A stretch of DNA of 64,000 nucleotides, taken from contig JANLTO010000004.1 of the NCBI GenBank assembly GCA_031362985.1, positions 1-64,000 on the forward strand, read 5' to 3'. The notes beneath the pieces are model-generated. The model was not told the DNA's origin. It did not search any database and saw nothing but the letters and a program-made list of their open reading frames with translations. How positions within the stretch are numbered: the first letter of the stretch is position 1; each line of letters begins with the position of its first letter. The position numbers and the translations under genes were made by a program. The DNA is from SHZL01 sp031362985 (GTDB taxonomy: Bacteria > Pseudomonadota > Gammaproteobacteria > Xanthomonadales > SZUA-36). Below are positions 51,873 to 59,987 of the stretch, piece by piece.

Positions 51873-51899
51873 AAAAAAAGGCCGGGAAATATCCCGGCC
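51873..51899 (-). terminator. Intrinsic terminator of the SYLF-protein gene
   Basis: On the minus strand the stem GGCCGGGA/TCCCGGCC (51880-51887 and 51892-51899) is followed by seven T residues (complement of 51873-51879). It lies 21 bases past the stop of the minus-strand gene at 51921. Confidence 0.9.
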
Positions 51900-51920
51900 T
51901 TGCCTGCTTATTGCGACATG

Positions 51921-52460
51921 TTACGGTATAGCTGTAAATTCAAATTTCTGGCCGCCCACAGAGGCATCAGCCATTACGCCACCGGAAATATTGGTGAAGA
52001 TCGCTACGCCCTTGTTGTAAGCGGCATCGGCAGAAGCGCCGGCTTTAACGATAACGGCTGAGGCCTGGGCGCCCGCTTCCCAATTACCACGCTTGAATTC
52101 TCCCAATGCAATGGCATCTTTGAAGAAGATGAACTCAGCGTAGGACTGACCACCGAGGGACAGGCCAATGCTGATCTGGGACAGTTCGGTCGTGCCAACC
52201 ACCTTGTCACCGGCAATCACCAGGCCGTTGCCGTGGGCGCCACCGATACCAATTGCTCCCTTGCCAACTTTCGGGAATACCGCGTACCCTGCGGCGCCCT
52301 TGAACCAGGCGTCCATACCGGGATCTTTGGCTTTCATGGCAAGGATGGCAGCTTGTACTTCCAGTTGTGCCTTATCGTTCGGATCAGGCTCCCAGGCCCA
52401 GGCAGTAGACAGGCTGAAGATCAAAGAAAGGGTTAAAAGTGAAAACAGGGTCTTACGCAT
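51921..52460 (-). CDS. Exported SYLF/Ysc84-domain protein
   Basis: A 179-residue protein with a signal peptide (about 1-23, ending STAWAW) and the SYLF lipid-binding fold, with AAGYAVFPKVGKGAIGIGGA, GLSLGGQSYAEFIFF and the FTNISGGVMADASVGGQ end. Eukaryotic SYLF proteins bind phosphoinositides. Bacterial copies are periplasmic or outer-membrane associated and of unknown role. GGAG-like AGAAAACC precedes the ATG. It has its own terminator on the minus strand. Confidence 0.9.
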   Translation of the reverse strand: MRKTLFSLLTLSLIFSLSTAWAWEPDPNDKAQLEVQAAILAMKAKDPGMDAWFKGAAGYAVFPKVGKGAIGIGGAHGNGLVIAGDKVVGTTELSQISIGLSLGGQSYAEFIFFKDAIALGEFKRGNWEAGAQASAVIVKAGASADAAYNKGVAIFTNISGGVMADASVGGQKFEFTAIP

Positions 52461-52652
52461 GGTTTTCTCCGTGAATTAAAAAAGTATGCAGCAACAAGTG
52501 TATACCAGCCCGTGTTAAGGCGCTGTTACGACAACGCCCGCCCGGAATTGGTTCACGTGCAGGTAAGCTCAAGCCGGTTAGCCGGATATAGCGCATAGTA
52601 TCCGCTGCCAGTCCGGTCCATTCGGGCTTCGGGAAAGGAAGGGATGATGAAT

Positions 52653-53993
52653 TCATGCATGCGGGGTTTTTTTTAGGGGAATGGTGGCTGGCGTGATGAA
52701 TGCCGCGAGCATGGCCAGCAGGCTGGCCTGCAGCATCCAGCCCAGGTAGCGGAAATCACCGCTCGGCGCCAAAACCAGCAATGGCAATACGTAAAAAAGA
52801 CCGGAAGCAGCCAGCGCGCCCATCAGTACCTGTTTGCGCCAGATGGCTACCACCAGGATCAATAGCGATAACAGCAGATACCACCCGCCCTGAAACAAGA
52901 CACTGCGGCTGAATTTGTTTGCCGCAACTTCCAGTTCCACCCGCGCGTCAACGGCTCTGGGGAAAACCTCCGGATTGTCCTTATAGGCAACTACGCTTGT
53001 GGAAAATACCAGGCTTGGGTTGGATTCATCATGCTGCCAGCCCAGCAGGATTTGCATGACGCGAAAACGGTGTCGCCAATAGGCTTGTGGATATTCGAAA
53101 GGGAGTTCCAGCCACGCCTCGCGCAGAACCCTGAAGTCGTGTTCGCTCATCTTCATATACGGATTTAATTTGATCAGGCCGCCATCGAACAAGAGCCCGC
53201 TGAAGACCGGATTGAAATCCCGCCGCACGATATCCAGGGTCAGGCTGGGGTCCATCCATTCGGGCGGAATCAACAAGCGATCTTCCTGCACCGACACCGC
53301 CGCAATATCCCACAGCGCTTGTAAGGGCCAAAGCGGCTCCGTAGGCAGTTTCAACGCCTGGTTTGGCAGCAAGACCAGCAACTGGATCAAGCCACAGGCA
53401 AGCAAGCCATACACCGAAGCTCTGAATTTGCCCAGTGGAGCCTTAAGCAGGTGCAAGCCACCATGACGTACTGCGCCATAAACCATGAATGGCAAGGCGG
53501 CGGGCAGGGCATTGTAGCGGTACATGCAGGCCAGCAGGATCGCGACAAAAGCGCCGATCCGCCAGGCACGATGGGGTCGGACCAAGTCCCTGGCAAAGCA
53601 TGCGGCCGCTAGGCAAAAGAACGCCATTGTCCCCACATCTTTCCACAGATGCAGGCTCAGGCCCCAGAGCGGTGGCCAGAATCCCAGTATCAGCACCAGC
53701 GATGCCTGCCAAAATGTGCCGAGTCGTAGGCTCGAGACAAACAGCCCCAGCGATAGCCAGTACAGGCCGAGCTGAAACAGGAAGTAACCCCCGGGTCCGG
53801 CGATCAGGTGATTGGTCAGGCCCCAGACCCAGACCATGATGGGTGGATGTGCGGTATTAACTATGTGATTCCGCACCTGCCACCATTGATAGGCCGAATC
53901 CCAGGTCAGATAACCGGGATAAAAAAGATACGCACTGGCCACGATACCCAGGCTCGCCGCAATCCAGGGTAACACTAACTGGAAGCGTTTCAT
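52653..53993 (-). CDS. Polytopic membrane protein, possible GT-C-type enzyme
   Basis: About 446 residues with ten or more hydrophobic segments, starting MKRFQLVLPWIAASLGIVAS. The loop after the first helix has LTWDSAYQWWQVRN, an aspartate placed as in some GT-C glycosyltransferases. That link is inference and no lipid-sugar genes are adjacent. A GTG at 53999 is an alternative start. The 192-base gap to the SYLF gene holds no clear feature. Confidence 0.7.
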   Translation of the reverse strand: MKRFQLVLPWIAASLGIVASAYLFYPGYLTWDSAYQWWQVRNHIVNTAHPPIMVWVWGLTNHLIAGPGGYFLFQLGLYWLSLGLFVSSLRLGTFWQASLVLILGFWPPLWGLSLHLWKDVGTMAFFCLAAACFARDLVRPHRAWRIGAFVAILLACMYRYNALPAALPFMVYGAVRHGGLHLLKAPLGKFRASVYGLLACGLIQLLVLLPNQALKLPTEPLWPLQALWDIAAVSVQEDRLLIPPEWMDPSLTLDIVRRDFNPVFSGLLFDGGLIKLNPYMKMSEHDFRVLREAWLELPFEYPQAYWRHRFRVMQILLGWQHDESNPSLVFSTSVVAYKDNPEVFPRAVDARVELEVAANKFSRSVLFQGGWYLLLSLLILVVAIWRKQVLMGALAASGLFYVLPLLVLAPSGDFRYLGWMLQASLLAMLAAFITPATIPLKKTPHA

Positions 53994-54045
53994 TGCCACG
54001 GTCTATCGAGCCAGATTTTTGAGGTCAAATGAGGCCGGTACATTA

Positions 54046-55047
54046 CTAACTGCGGCTCACAGCGGCCCCACGCACGACCGAAGGCGCTTTGCCGGTCCAG
54101 TTTTTAAAGGCCCGTGAAAAAGAGCTGACTTCGGAGAACCCCAGCATGAAGGACATTTCAGTCAGTGTGATGCTCCGGTCCGTGATGTATTGCTCAGCCA
54201 GTTCCCTGCGCACTTCATTCAACAACAATTTGAACGAGGTATTTTCCTTATGCAATTTACGGTGCAGGTTTCTTGCCGTCATGTGCAGCGTATCGGCAAT
54301 GCCCATCTCGCTTACACCGCCAGAGGACAAGCCATCAAGTATGGCAGCCTTCACCCGGTTCACGATGTCTGTCTTCGTGGCATGAGCAAGATACTTGACC
54401 ACGATATGCTCGTTCAGCCTGGCCAGTTCTTCATTCGAACCGGTCAGTCGCTCGCTGGCGACCTCCAGTGGAATCAACATGGAGGTGGATGCAGCCCCAA
54501 ACTCAAGCGCGCAACGGAACAGGCTGTAGTAATAACCCGTGTCCGCCGGTTCAGCATGGGTAAAGCGCATCACTGCTGCCTTGAACTGGTTCCCGGCAAT
54601 GGCGCGGCAGCACTTGTTGGCGATGGATAATTGCATGTCTTCCCGGATGGGGCCGTGTTTGGATGGACGGTGCGCGTCAAACGTAACAACGAGCTTATCG
54701 CCCTCATCCGCCAGTGTTACGGTCAGGCGGTCATTGATCATGCGTGCATAGCGGCTCATGCGGGTAAAGGCTATGTGGATGCTGCTACTGGCCAGCCAGG
54801 CGAATCCCAAAGCCCCAAGGTGGGACGGGCGGAAGTACTCCTCGGCATGCACGCCAAACAACGGATCTCCCGAAAGTTCAATGGCGCGGTCAAACAGGTG
54901 TTCAAAACTCTCGGTTGAGATCCTGGTGCCGCTGTCGAAGATTGACTCGGGATCAACGCCCGCTTTTTTAAACAGCGCTGCGGGCTCCAGCCCATAGCTT
55001 TCAATTTGTTTCCAGAGTGATGAAGCTAGTGGCGCAAACAGAGACAT
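54046..55047 (-). CDS. AraC-family transcriptional regulator
   Basis: A 333-residue regulator. The N-terminal sensor domain (about 20-205) is of the Arabinose_bd type found in OruR/ArgR-like members. The C-terminal double helix-turn-helix (about 235-325) has EMGIADTLHMTARNLHRKLH and TEMSFMLGFSEVSSFSRAFK. The ATG at 55047 (MSLFAPLASSLWKQ) was chosen, since a longer frame reaching 55419 overlaps the divergent small gene and is not conserved in character. It is divergent from the small ORF and BKACE gene, a likely target pair. Confidence 0.9.
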   Translation of the reverse strand: MSLFAPLASSLWKQIESYGLEPAALFKKAGVDPESIFDSGTRISTESFEHLFDRAIELSGDPLFGVHAEEYFRPSHLGALGFAWLASSSIHIAFTRMSRYARMINDRLTVTLADEGDKLVVTFDAHRPSKHGPIREDMQLSIANKCCRAIAGNQFKAAVMRFTHAEPADTGYYYSLFRCALEFGAASTSMLIPLEVASERLTGSNEELARLNEHIVVKYLAHATKTDIVNRVKAAILDGLSSGGVSEMGIADTLHMTARNLHRKLHKENTSFKLLLNEVRRELAEQYITDRSITLTEMSFMLGFSEVSSFSRAFKNWTGKAPSVVRGAAVSRS

Positions 55048-55198
55048 TTGTTTCTTCGCATTGACCTGGCAGGTCAGGGCATTCTCACTGAGACCGGCTG
55101 ATACAGTCAAATATTTGTCCGGAACGGACAAGAGGCTTTGCCAAGGGCGTTTTAACATACGGCTCTCGACCGGATACGCCTTCAGCGGGAATGCAGGA

Positions 55199-55432
55199 AT
55201 GTCAGCATGGAACAGTAGAATTGACCGCAGCGAGTTTCCCGGCCATAGCCGCAGGCGCGGCCTTGATCCGGCGTTGTTGCAAACGGAAATTGATTTCTGG
55301 CGCAGTCTTATCGAAGCCCAGCATAAGCCCTCGCGATCCCGCGAATCGACCGAGCGTATGCAGCAAGCCCTGGCCCTGGCCGAGTACCGGCTCGCGGAGA
55401 TATCATCGAACCGGTACACTGTAGTTACATGA
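55199..55432 (+). CDS. Small helical protein, unknown
   Basis: A 77-residue ORF starting MSAWNSRIDRSEFPGHSR, with GGGA eight bases upstream. Its C-terminal half is helical and amphipathic (LLQTEIDFWRSLIEAQ, then RMQQALALAEYRLAEI). I do not recognise the family. It lies between the divergent AraC regulator and the BKACE gene, 73 bases before the latter, on the same strand. Confidence 0.5.
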   Translation: MSAWNSRIDRSEFPGHSRRRGLDPALLQTEIDFWRSLIEAQHKPSRSRESTERMQQALALAEYRLAEISSNRYTVVT

Positions 55433-55505
55433 TGTAATGTCGCAGTATGGTTTCGTAGCGTAGTTTGGTGATTGGGTCATTCAAGGCGGGCATTAAAGGG
55501 CAGGT

Positions 55506-56435
55506 ATGGCACGAAAAGTCATCATCACCTGTGCAGTTACCGGCTCCATCCACACGCCCAGCATGAGCCCCTATTTGCCGGTCACGCCGACAGAGATTGC
55601 CGAGGCTTCCATTGCCGCGGCAAAGGCAGGCGCCGCCATCATTCATTTGCACGCGCGCCACCCGCAAACCGGCCAGCCCAGTGCCGACCCGGAACATTTC
55701 ATGCAGTTCCTGCCACGCATCAAGGCCGAATGCGATGCCGTGGTGAATATTTCGACCGGAGGCAGTTCCCTGATGTCCCTGGATGAGCGGTTGGCGCCCG
55801 CGCGGCTGGCACAGCCGGAAATGTGTTCACTGAACATGGGCACCATGAACTTCGGTATTTTCCCGTTGCAGGAACGCTACACCGAGTGGAAACACGCGTG
55901 GGAGCCCGCCTTGCTGGACGCGACTCGCCGGGTGCCGTTCAAGAATTCTTTTGAAGACATCGAAATGATTCTCGATGATCTCGGCGCGGACAAGGGCGCC
56001 CGCTTTGAATTTGAATGTTATGACCTGGGCCAGATTGAAACGCTGGCGTATTACCTGCGCAAAGGCCTGGTAAAACCGCCGCTCTATGTACAATTTGTGA
56101 TGGGGGTGCTGGGTGGAGTGGGTACGTCCCCCGAAAATCTCGCGGCCATGAAAGCCTGTGCTGACCGCTTGCTCGGCGATCAGTACGAGTTCTCAGTGCT
56201 GGCCGCGGGCGCCATGCAGATGCGGCTTGCGACCATGGGCGCCGTGCTGGGTGGAAATGTCCGCGTGGGCCTGGAAGACAGCCTGACCATAGCGCCGCGG
56301 GAATTGGCGCGCAGCAATGCCGAGCAGGTGAGCAAGATTCGGCTCGTCCTGGAAACACTCAACTTTGAAATTGCCACGGCGGACGAGGCGCGGGAGCGGC
56401 TGCACACCAAGGGAAAAGCGCAGCAGAAGTTTTAG
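55506..56435 (+). CDS. BKACE (beta-keto acid cleavage, DUF849) enzyme
   Basis: Zinc-dependent TIM-barrel enzyme of the family that cleaves a beta-keto acid with acetyl-CoA, such as 3-keto-5-aminohexanoate or 3-dehydrocarnitine. The protein is 309 residues. The metal histidine pair is IIHLHARHP, followed by VNISTGGSS, SLNMGTMNF, FECYDLGQIETL and GGNVRVGLEDSL. The exact substrate cannot be read from the motif. The AraC regulator lies upstream and divergent. No kamA/kdd or CoA-transferase genes of the lysine route are near, so it may act on carnitine or another keto acid. Confidence 0.9.
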   Translation: MARKVIITCAVTGSIHTPSMSPYLPVTPTEIAEASIAAAKAGAAIIHLHARHPQTGQPSADPEHFMQFLPRIKAECDAVVNISTGGSSLMSLDERLAPARLAQPEMCSLNMGTMNFGIFPLQERYTEWKHAWEPALLDATRRVPFKNSFEDIEMILDDLGADKGARFEFECYDLGQIETLAYYLRKGLVKPPLYVQFVMGVLGGVGTSPENLAAMKACADRLLGDQYEFSVLAAGAMQMRLATMGAVLGGNVRVGLEDSLTIAPRELARSNAEQVSKIRLVLETLNFEIATADEARERLHTKGKAQQKF

Positions 56436-56494
56436 ACCGTCAAGGCGGGAACCACTTCACAGAATCTAATGCACCGGGACTCGTGTTATCACGT

Positions 56495-56523
56495 TTGACA
56501 TAGTACGCGAAGCGTAATAGCAT
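56495..56523 (+). promoter_or_regulatory. Probable higBA promoter with palindromic operator
   Basis: A -35 box TTGACA (56495-56500) stands 17 bases from TAGCAT (56518-56523). Between them is the inverted repeat TACGC-GAA-GCGTA (56504-56516), a fitting operator for HigA autorepression. The higB start is at 56532. Confidence 0.65.
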
Positions 56524-56531
56524 GAACGAAT

Positions 56532-56810
56532 ATGATCCGTTCCTTTCGCGACACTCGGGCCGAAACCCTGTTCAACGATCAGGACGTGCCTCGATATCGC
56601 GCCATTGAGCGAGTTGCACGACGGAAGCTTCTCTTCCTCAATCAGGTACAGCGCCTTGACGAATTGAAGAGTCCGCCCGGCAACCGGCTTGAAGCCCTCG
56701 GGGGCGGACGCAAGGGACAGCACAGTATCCGTATAAACGACCAATGGCGGATCTGTTTTCGCTGGAAGGATGGAGATTCTTTTGATGTTGAAATTGTGGA
56801 CTACCATTGA
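56532..56810 (+). CDS. higB: HigB-type mRNA interferase toxin
   Basis: A 92-residue RelE-superfamily toxin that cuts mRNA on the ribosome. It begins MIRSFRDTRAETLFN, with the conserved RKLLFLNQ, LEALGGGRKGQHSIRINDQW and the FRWKDGDSFDVEIVDYH end. It precedes higA with a gap of eight bases, which is the reversed order (toxin first) typical of higBA. Confidence 0.93.
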   Translation: MIRSFRDTRAETLFNDQDVPRYRAIERVARRKLLFLNQVQRLDELKSPPGNRLEALGGGRKGQHSIRINDQWRICFRWKDGDSFDVEIVDYH

Positions 56811-56818
56811 GGTGCCCT

Positions 56819-57124
56819 ATGACCACCAAGCACAAACTTCTTGATCCGATTCATCCGGGCGAAATCCTTCTTGAGGATTTCATGAAGCCGATGGGCGTCA
56901 GTATCAACTACCTGGCGCGCGAGATTGTCGTACCGCCAGGGCGCATCAGCGCCATTGTTAATGGCAAGCGCGCCATCACTGCTGATACCGCGCTGCGGCT
57001 GGGAAAGTATTTCGGTGTCTCTCCGCAAACCTGGATGGGATTGCAGTCAGAGTACGACCTGCGTATTGCGCAGCGAGCCATTGGAGCTGAAGTTGACCGG
57101 CGTGTGCAAAGGCATGCTGGGTAA
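56819..57124 (+). CDS. higA: HigA-type antitoxin
   Basis: An XRE-family helix-turn-helix protein of about 101 residues that neutralises HigB and represses the operon. It has HPGEILLEDFMKPMGVSINY, then IVVPPGRISAIVNGKRAIT and LRLGKYFGVSPQTWMGLQ. The ATG at 56819 follows GAGGTG. A longer frame from TTG 56807 is less likely. Confidence 0.93.
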   Translation: MTTKHKLLDPIHPGEILLEDFMKPMGVSINYLAREIVVPPGRISAIVNGKRAITADTALRLGKYFGVSPQTWMGLQSEYDLRIAQRAIGAEVDRRVQRHAG

Positions 57125-57133
57125 TTAGACTTG

Positions 57134-57173
57134 CAAATAAAAACAGGAACCCGGCATCTCCGACAGGTTCCTG
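57134..57173 (-). terminator. Terminator of tRNA-Asn (minus strand)
   Basis: The stem CAGGAACC (57144-57151) and GGTTCCTG (57166-57173) is perfect over eight bases. On the minus strand it is followed by TTTTTATTT. It lies between higA and the tRNA and could also stop plus-strand higBA transcripts weakly. Confidence 0.8.
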
Positions 57174-57189
57174 CATTTATTTCCTGAAT

Positions 57190-57266
57190 TGGCTCCCCGG
57201 GTCGGATTCGAACCAACGACCTAGTGATTAACAGTCACCCGCTCTAACCGGCTGAGCTACCGGGGA
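57190..57266 (-). tRNA. tRNA-Asn (GTT)
   Basis: On the minus strand the acceptor TCCCCGG/CCGGGGA pairs and CCA is encoded. The anticodon loop CTGTTAA gives anticodon GTT for AAC/AAU codons. The T-arm is GTTGGTTCGAATCCGAC. Confidence 0.97.
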
Positions 57267-57344
57267 ATAGATCTTGAGGCGCGGTATTTTGGGTGCTTTG
57301 GGTGGGTGAGTCAAGGACGGTATGCACATCCGCGGCAAGGGGGT

Positions 57345-57911
57345 TCAGCCACCCGCTGGCGGGCAGTTGCCTGGGTTGATTTCCGGGGCCTCCTCACGCC
57401 GGATGCGACCGGTGTTGGAGATGAGCAGTTTGCGTGCGTTCAGTGGGCCGCGCTGGTCACAAAAAGTAATGCTGGTGTTGCTGCCGGGTGCGCTGCCGTT
57501 GGGGTAAAAACGCAGGTTGGTGCGGCCCGGACTGCTGCGAATCACCATCTGCTCCAGGCTCGGTTCCACCCGCAGCATGGTTTCTGCTCCCTGGTGCTGG
57601 CGATCACCATTGAGGTCGGCAAATACGATCCAGCCATCGCTCCAGTCACCCTCGCCAGTGCAACCGCCAGGCGGCTTACCGGGACAGGCGACGACCTGTG
57701 CATTCATGTAAATTGCCTCGTGGCGCGCGAGTACCAGGTGAGTATGCAGCAAATCCACGGCGGCGCTCATGCGCTGGCGCATTTCGTAGGACTGCAGGGC
57801 CGGAATGCCGATGATCATGAGGATGGCAGTGATGGCCAGTACCATTAGCATTTCGAGCACGGTAAAGCCCGTTCCGGTGATCCCCTTGCTCGCAGTGTTC
57901 CGTTTGTCCAT
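57345..57911 (-). CDS. GspH/FimT-type pseudopilin
   Basis: A 188-residue minor pilin or pseudopilin. The prepilin peptidase site TG/FTVLEMLM has the required glutamate at mature position 5, followed by the hydrophobic helix. The globular C-terminal part has paired cysteines (CPGKPPGGC, then ITFCDQRG). It stands alone here, without other pilin or type II secretion genes. It could be a minor pilin for type IV pili or competence. Confidence 0.9.
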   Translation of the reverse strand: MDKRNTASKGITGTGFTVLEMLMVLAITAILMIIGIPALQSYEMRQRMSAAVDLLHTHLVLARHEAIYMNAQVVACPGKPPGGCTGEGDWSDGWIVFADLNGDRQHQGAETMLRVEPSLEQMVIRSSPGRTNLRFYPNGSAPGSNTSITFCDQRGPLNARKLLISNTGRIRREEAPEINPGNCPPAGG

Positions 57912-57969
57912 GACAGGACATTAAACGGGTCAGCGGAATGTGTGCAGAGGAAAATCTCCCTGGCTTCAG

Positions 57970-58539
57970 TCAGAAATTTCCTCGGACTTCGTCGTAGTAA
58001 TCGAATATCAGGTGGATGCGGTCTATGGCCGACTTGTTGCAGCCTCCATGCATCACCTTGTTATTGACTTCAAATGCGCTGCCGCGGGCAAGGTGGATCG
58101 CTTCGTCTTCGGCCCAGAAAAACACCTGCGGGTCGGTCACCAGCGGGACATGAATCTTGTGTGGCACATCGGCGGAGCGCATACCGTCAACGTGCTTGCG
58201 GATTTCCCTGCCGGCCTTGAGTTTGGCCAGCATGATGCGGCAGGTCTGGCCATTGGCATAGCCGTAAAAAGGCGTGATGACGTCGATGATGGGCTCCACC
58301 GCGGCACGGTATTTCTCCCAGATCGGTTGGTATTTTGAGCGGGTGTGGTCTTCCAGCTCCAGCGGAAACTTAAACACGATGTGTTGCGTGGATTTTTCGA
58401 AGTCGCCAAATTTGTTGGGCTTGTGTGCATTCTCTACCATGAAGGTATCCCGTGAGTTCTCCAGTAAACGGTCCAGCGGCGCCAGCAGTTCTGCAGGTAC
58501 GGTGCACAGTTCGCGGATATGACCCTCAAAGTAACTCAT
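57970..58539 (-). CDS. Aspartyl/asparaginyl hydroxylase-like 2OG-Fe(II) protein
   Basis: A 189-residue protein of the Asp_Arg_Hydrox fold. Iron ligands are H116 and D118 (REIRKHVDGM) and H164 (FEVNNKVMHGGCNKS). R174 in DRIHLIFDYYD fits the 2-oxoglutarate site. The target protein or peptide is unknown. The ATG at 58539 is one base past the aminotransferase stop, so the two genes are coupled and minus-strand. Confidence 0.87.
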   Translation of the reverse strand: MSYFEGHIRELCTVPAELLAPLDRLLENSRDTFMVENAHKPNKFGDFEKSTQHIVFKFPLELEDHTRSKYQPIWEKYRAAVEPIIDVITPFYGYANGQTCRIMLAKLKAGREIRKHVDGMRSADVPHKIHVPLVTDPQVFFWAEDEAIHLARGSAFEVNNKVMHGGCNKSAIDRIHLIFDYYDEVRGNF

Positions 58540-58540
58540 G

Positions 58541-59734
58541 TCAGGAGCAAGCCTGCTCGACTGCCGCTTTGATGCGCTGCACGGCATTTTCCAGGTAGTC
58601 CATGCTGGCCGCATACGACAAGCGCAAATGGCCCGGAGCGCCGAAGGCTGAGCCGGGCACGGTAGACACGCCGGCTGAGTCGAGCAGCCACTCTGCCAGT
58701 TCCACGTCATCGCGCAGGTGGTCAATGCGGTCTATCACGCCCTGGAAGGAGGGGAATGCATAAAAGGCTCCCTCACAGCTCGGGCAGTCCACACCGGGTA
58801 TGGAATTGAGAGCAGCCCTGAAGAATTCGTAGCGGGTTTGAAATGCCCGGCGCATTTGTTCCACGCAGTCCTGCGACCCGTTGAGCGCCGCAACGGCGGC
58901 AGCCTGTGAAACTGAACCCGGGCACGAGGTGCTTTGCCCCTGTACCTTGCGCATGGCGCGGATCACGTCTTCCGGCCCGGCCGCATAGCCGATACGCCAG
59001 CCGGTCATGGCATAGGCCTTGGAAACGCCGTTGATCACGACTGTTCGTTCCGCCAGGCCGGGGCAGGAATTCAACAGGGTACGGTAGGGGCCTTTGCCCC
59101 AGTAAATGTGTTCATAAATATCGTCGCAGGCAATGAAGACCTTGGGGTGCTCGAGTAGCACTTCGCCCAGTGCGCGGTATTCCTTCTCTGAATACACCTT
59201 GCCGGTGGGGTTGGAAGGGGAGTTCAGAATGAGCAGGCGCGTATTGTCATTGATGCTGTTTTGCAGCTCCCGCGCGGTGATTTTGTAATCATGTTCCGGT
59301 ATGCCGTTGAGTATGGCTGGCTCGGCGCCGGCCAGCTTGACCATGTCGGGATAGGAAACCCAGTAGGGCGCGGGAACGATGACCTCATCATCCGGGTTGA
59401 GCAGGGCAATGAGCAAATTGTACAGGCTTTGCTTGGCGCCATTGGACACCAGGATCTGCCCGGGCGTGTAGCTCAGCTTATTTTCGCGGAGGAATTTGCT
59501 GCAGATGGCAAGTTTCAGTTCCGGCGTGCCATCGACTGCGGTGTAGCGGGTCTGGCCCGAGCGTATGGCCTCGATGGCTGCATCGCGGATGTGCTCCGGC
59601 GTATCAAAATCAGGTTCGCCAAAACCCAGCGAGACTATGTCCTTGCCCTGCGCCTTGAGCTCCATCGCTCGCCCGCTGACCACGATGGTCGCGGACGGTT
59701 TGATCAGGTCTACCTTGGTGGAAATTCTCGACAT
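58541..59734 (-). CDS. Aspartate aminotransferase (class I, Ib type)
   Basis: PLP enzyme exchanging amino groups between aspartate and 2-oxoglutarate. The protein is 397 residues. The PLP lysine is K239 in INGVSKAYAMTGWRIGY, with NSPSNPTGKVY and IACDDIYEHIYW. The short form and the SKAYAMTGWR stretch fit the AspC/AatA-like Ib branch. It is divergent from uvrB, the arrangement also seen in Pseudomonas. Confidence 0.94.
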   Translation of the reverse strand: MSRISTKVDLIKPSATIVVSGRAMELKAQGKDIVSLGFGEPDFDTPEHIRDAAIEAIRSGQTRYTAVDGTPELKLAICSKFLRENKLSYTPGQILVSNGAKQSLYNLLIALLNPDDEVIVPAPYWVSYPDMVKLAGAEPAILNGIPEHDYKITARELQNSINDNTRLLILNSPSNPTGKVYSEKEYRALGEVLLEHPKVFIACDDIYEHIYWGKGPYRTLLNSCPGLAERTVVINGVSKAYAMTGWRIGYAAGPEDVIRAMRKVQGQSTSCPGSVSQAAAVAALNGSQDCVEQMRRAFQTRYEFFRAALNSIPGVDCPSCEGAFYAFPSFQGVIDRIDHLRDDVELAEWLLDSAGVSTVPGSAFGAPGHLRLSYAASMDYLENAVQRIKAAVEQACS

Positions 59735-59919
59735 TACCTTATGTATCCTGAGCTATTCCTGTTTGACTTAGCCTGGCCCGTGCGATTGGCCCGCACGGTG
59801 TGCCCGAACATTCGCATTGTATATTCGGATGGTGCCGGGTGAGTTTGCCATGATGCAGCTATTCCTGTCGACGCACCAGCCAGCGAGTGGCTGACCCCGG
59901 TCAGTCGAGGTGCATCGGG

Positions 59920-59925
59920 TATAAT
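59920..59925 (+). promoter_or_regulatory. Candidate -10 box of uvrB
   Basis: A perfect TATAAT lies 62 bases before the uvrB ATG. No convincing -35 box stands at the usual distance, and I saw no clear LexA box (CTGT-N8-ACAG) in the gap. Confidence 0.4.
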
Positions 59926-59987
59926 GCCCGGTTCGCAGTGGGGCCCTCAAACGGGCCTTGCTGACTTCCACAGACCAGGGATCATCC

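Noticed and set aside
55048..55419. N-terminal extension of the AraC regulator
   Set aside because: It is arginine/serine-rich shadow coding over the plus-strand small ORF, with no family features.
59738..59987. LexA/SOS box before uvrB
   Set aside because: I found no CTGT-N8-ACAG with acceptable match. A candidate CTGTCGACGCACCAGC fails at the right half.
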